Shown here one piece after another: positions 63,986-64,000 of a stretch of 64,000 nucleotides of DNA. The DNA is taken from contig JAJRSD010000062.1 of NCBI GenBank assembly GCA_024278975.1, forward strand, positions 1 through 64,000, in the 5' to 3' direction. Both the position numbers and the translations under genes were made by a program. The DNA comes from Bacteroidota bacterium (GTDB taxonomy: Bacteria > Bacteroidota > Bacteroidia > Bacteroidales > Prolixibacteraceae). The notes under the pieces were generated by a model. It did no database searches and was not told where the DNA came from. It worked only from the letters and a program-made list of their open reading frames with translations. Each line of letters begins with the position of its first letter. Within the stretch, counting starts at the first letter, position 1.

Positions 63986-64000
63986 TTATCTATTTAACAG

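Larger units (their letters stand above)
63597..64000. other. Gene-free, repeat-rich terminal stretch
   Basis: No open frame of note lies in these 404 bases. They hold the hairpin at 63678-63717, a TTCGCGAA palindrome at 63661-63668, a CCCG/CGGG stem near 63887-63899, and a CCGAA/TTCGG hairpin near the end. Confidence 0.45.

Overview
The window is a bacterial chromosome segment from a member of the Bacteroidota, most likely Bacteroidales/Marinilabiliales-like. The basis is low G+C sequence, TAnnTTTG-type -7 promoter elements, a SusC/SusD pair with ECF sigma and FecR regulators, OmpA/PD40 proteins and many secreted glycosidases. I cannot name the species from sequence alone.

Layout. 1-12.7 kb is mostly core: the 3' end of hldD, a lysoplasmalogenase-like membrane protein, an M64 peptidase, an MscS channel, an ammonium transporter bracketed by two paralogous Lrp/AsnC regulators, rlmB with an ABC-F ATPase, rlmD and an OmpA/PD40 protein. 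A candidate small RNA with its own promoter and terminator lies at 9161-9328 (minus). 13.2-16.5 kb (minus strand) is an HvfABC/bufferin-like RiPP metallophore locus: ECF sigma factor, zinc-finger anti-sigma factor, a Cys-rich precursor with KCGE repeats, a DUF692 multinuclear iron oxidase and its DUF2063 partner. 16.7-30.2 kb holds grpE-dnaJ, a porin with an FMN-binding protein, a Crp/Fnr regulator, serA-tkt, a GH109-like enzyme, a PAP2 phosphatase, an SGNH hydrolase, mltG and a flavodiiron protein.

30.2-39.4 kb is an accessory minus-strand block: GH29 fucosidase, a two-gene ATPase/DUF4276 cassette (DUF4276 frameshifted), a secreted EEP-family hydrolase, a beta-propeller glycosidase-like protein, a DUF4143 ATPase and a GH95 fucosidase. 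39.6-61.6 kb (plus strand) is a polysaccharide-utilisation locus (PUL): sigma, FecR, STN-containing SusC, SusD, GH130, a phospholipase-like protein, GH42, a polysaccharide deacetylase, then an FAD oxidoreductase, an N-acetylneuraminate lyase-like aldolase, a sodium/solute symporter with a large lipoprotein-like N-terminal extension, and a GH127-like enzyme. Fucosidases, GalNAc-ase, galactosidase, GH130 and sialate lyase together suggest a fucosylated, sialylated host-type glycan such as N-glycan or mucin; this is inference.

The PUL is eroding. I see a SusD C-terminal remnant, an orphan N-terminal fragment of a family whose full-length copy nearby is frameshifted, a truncated sialidase-like gene, and an amber codon directly after the start of the GH127 gene. 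Two long perfect hairpins sit in the same stretch. The window ends with an orphan TonB plug protein, a GT2 glycosyltransferase and a repeat-rich 400-bp tail.
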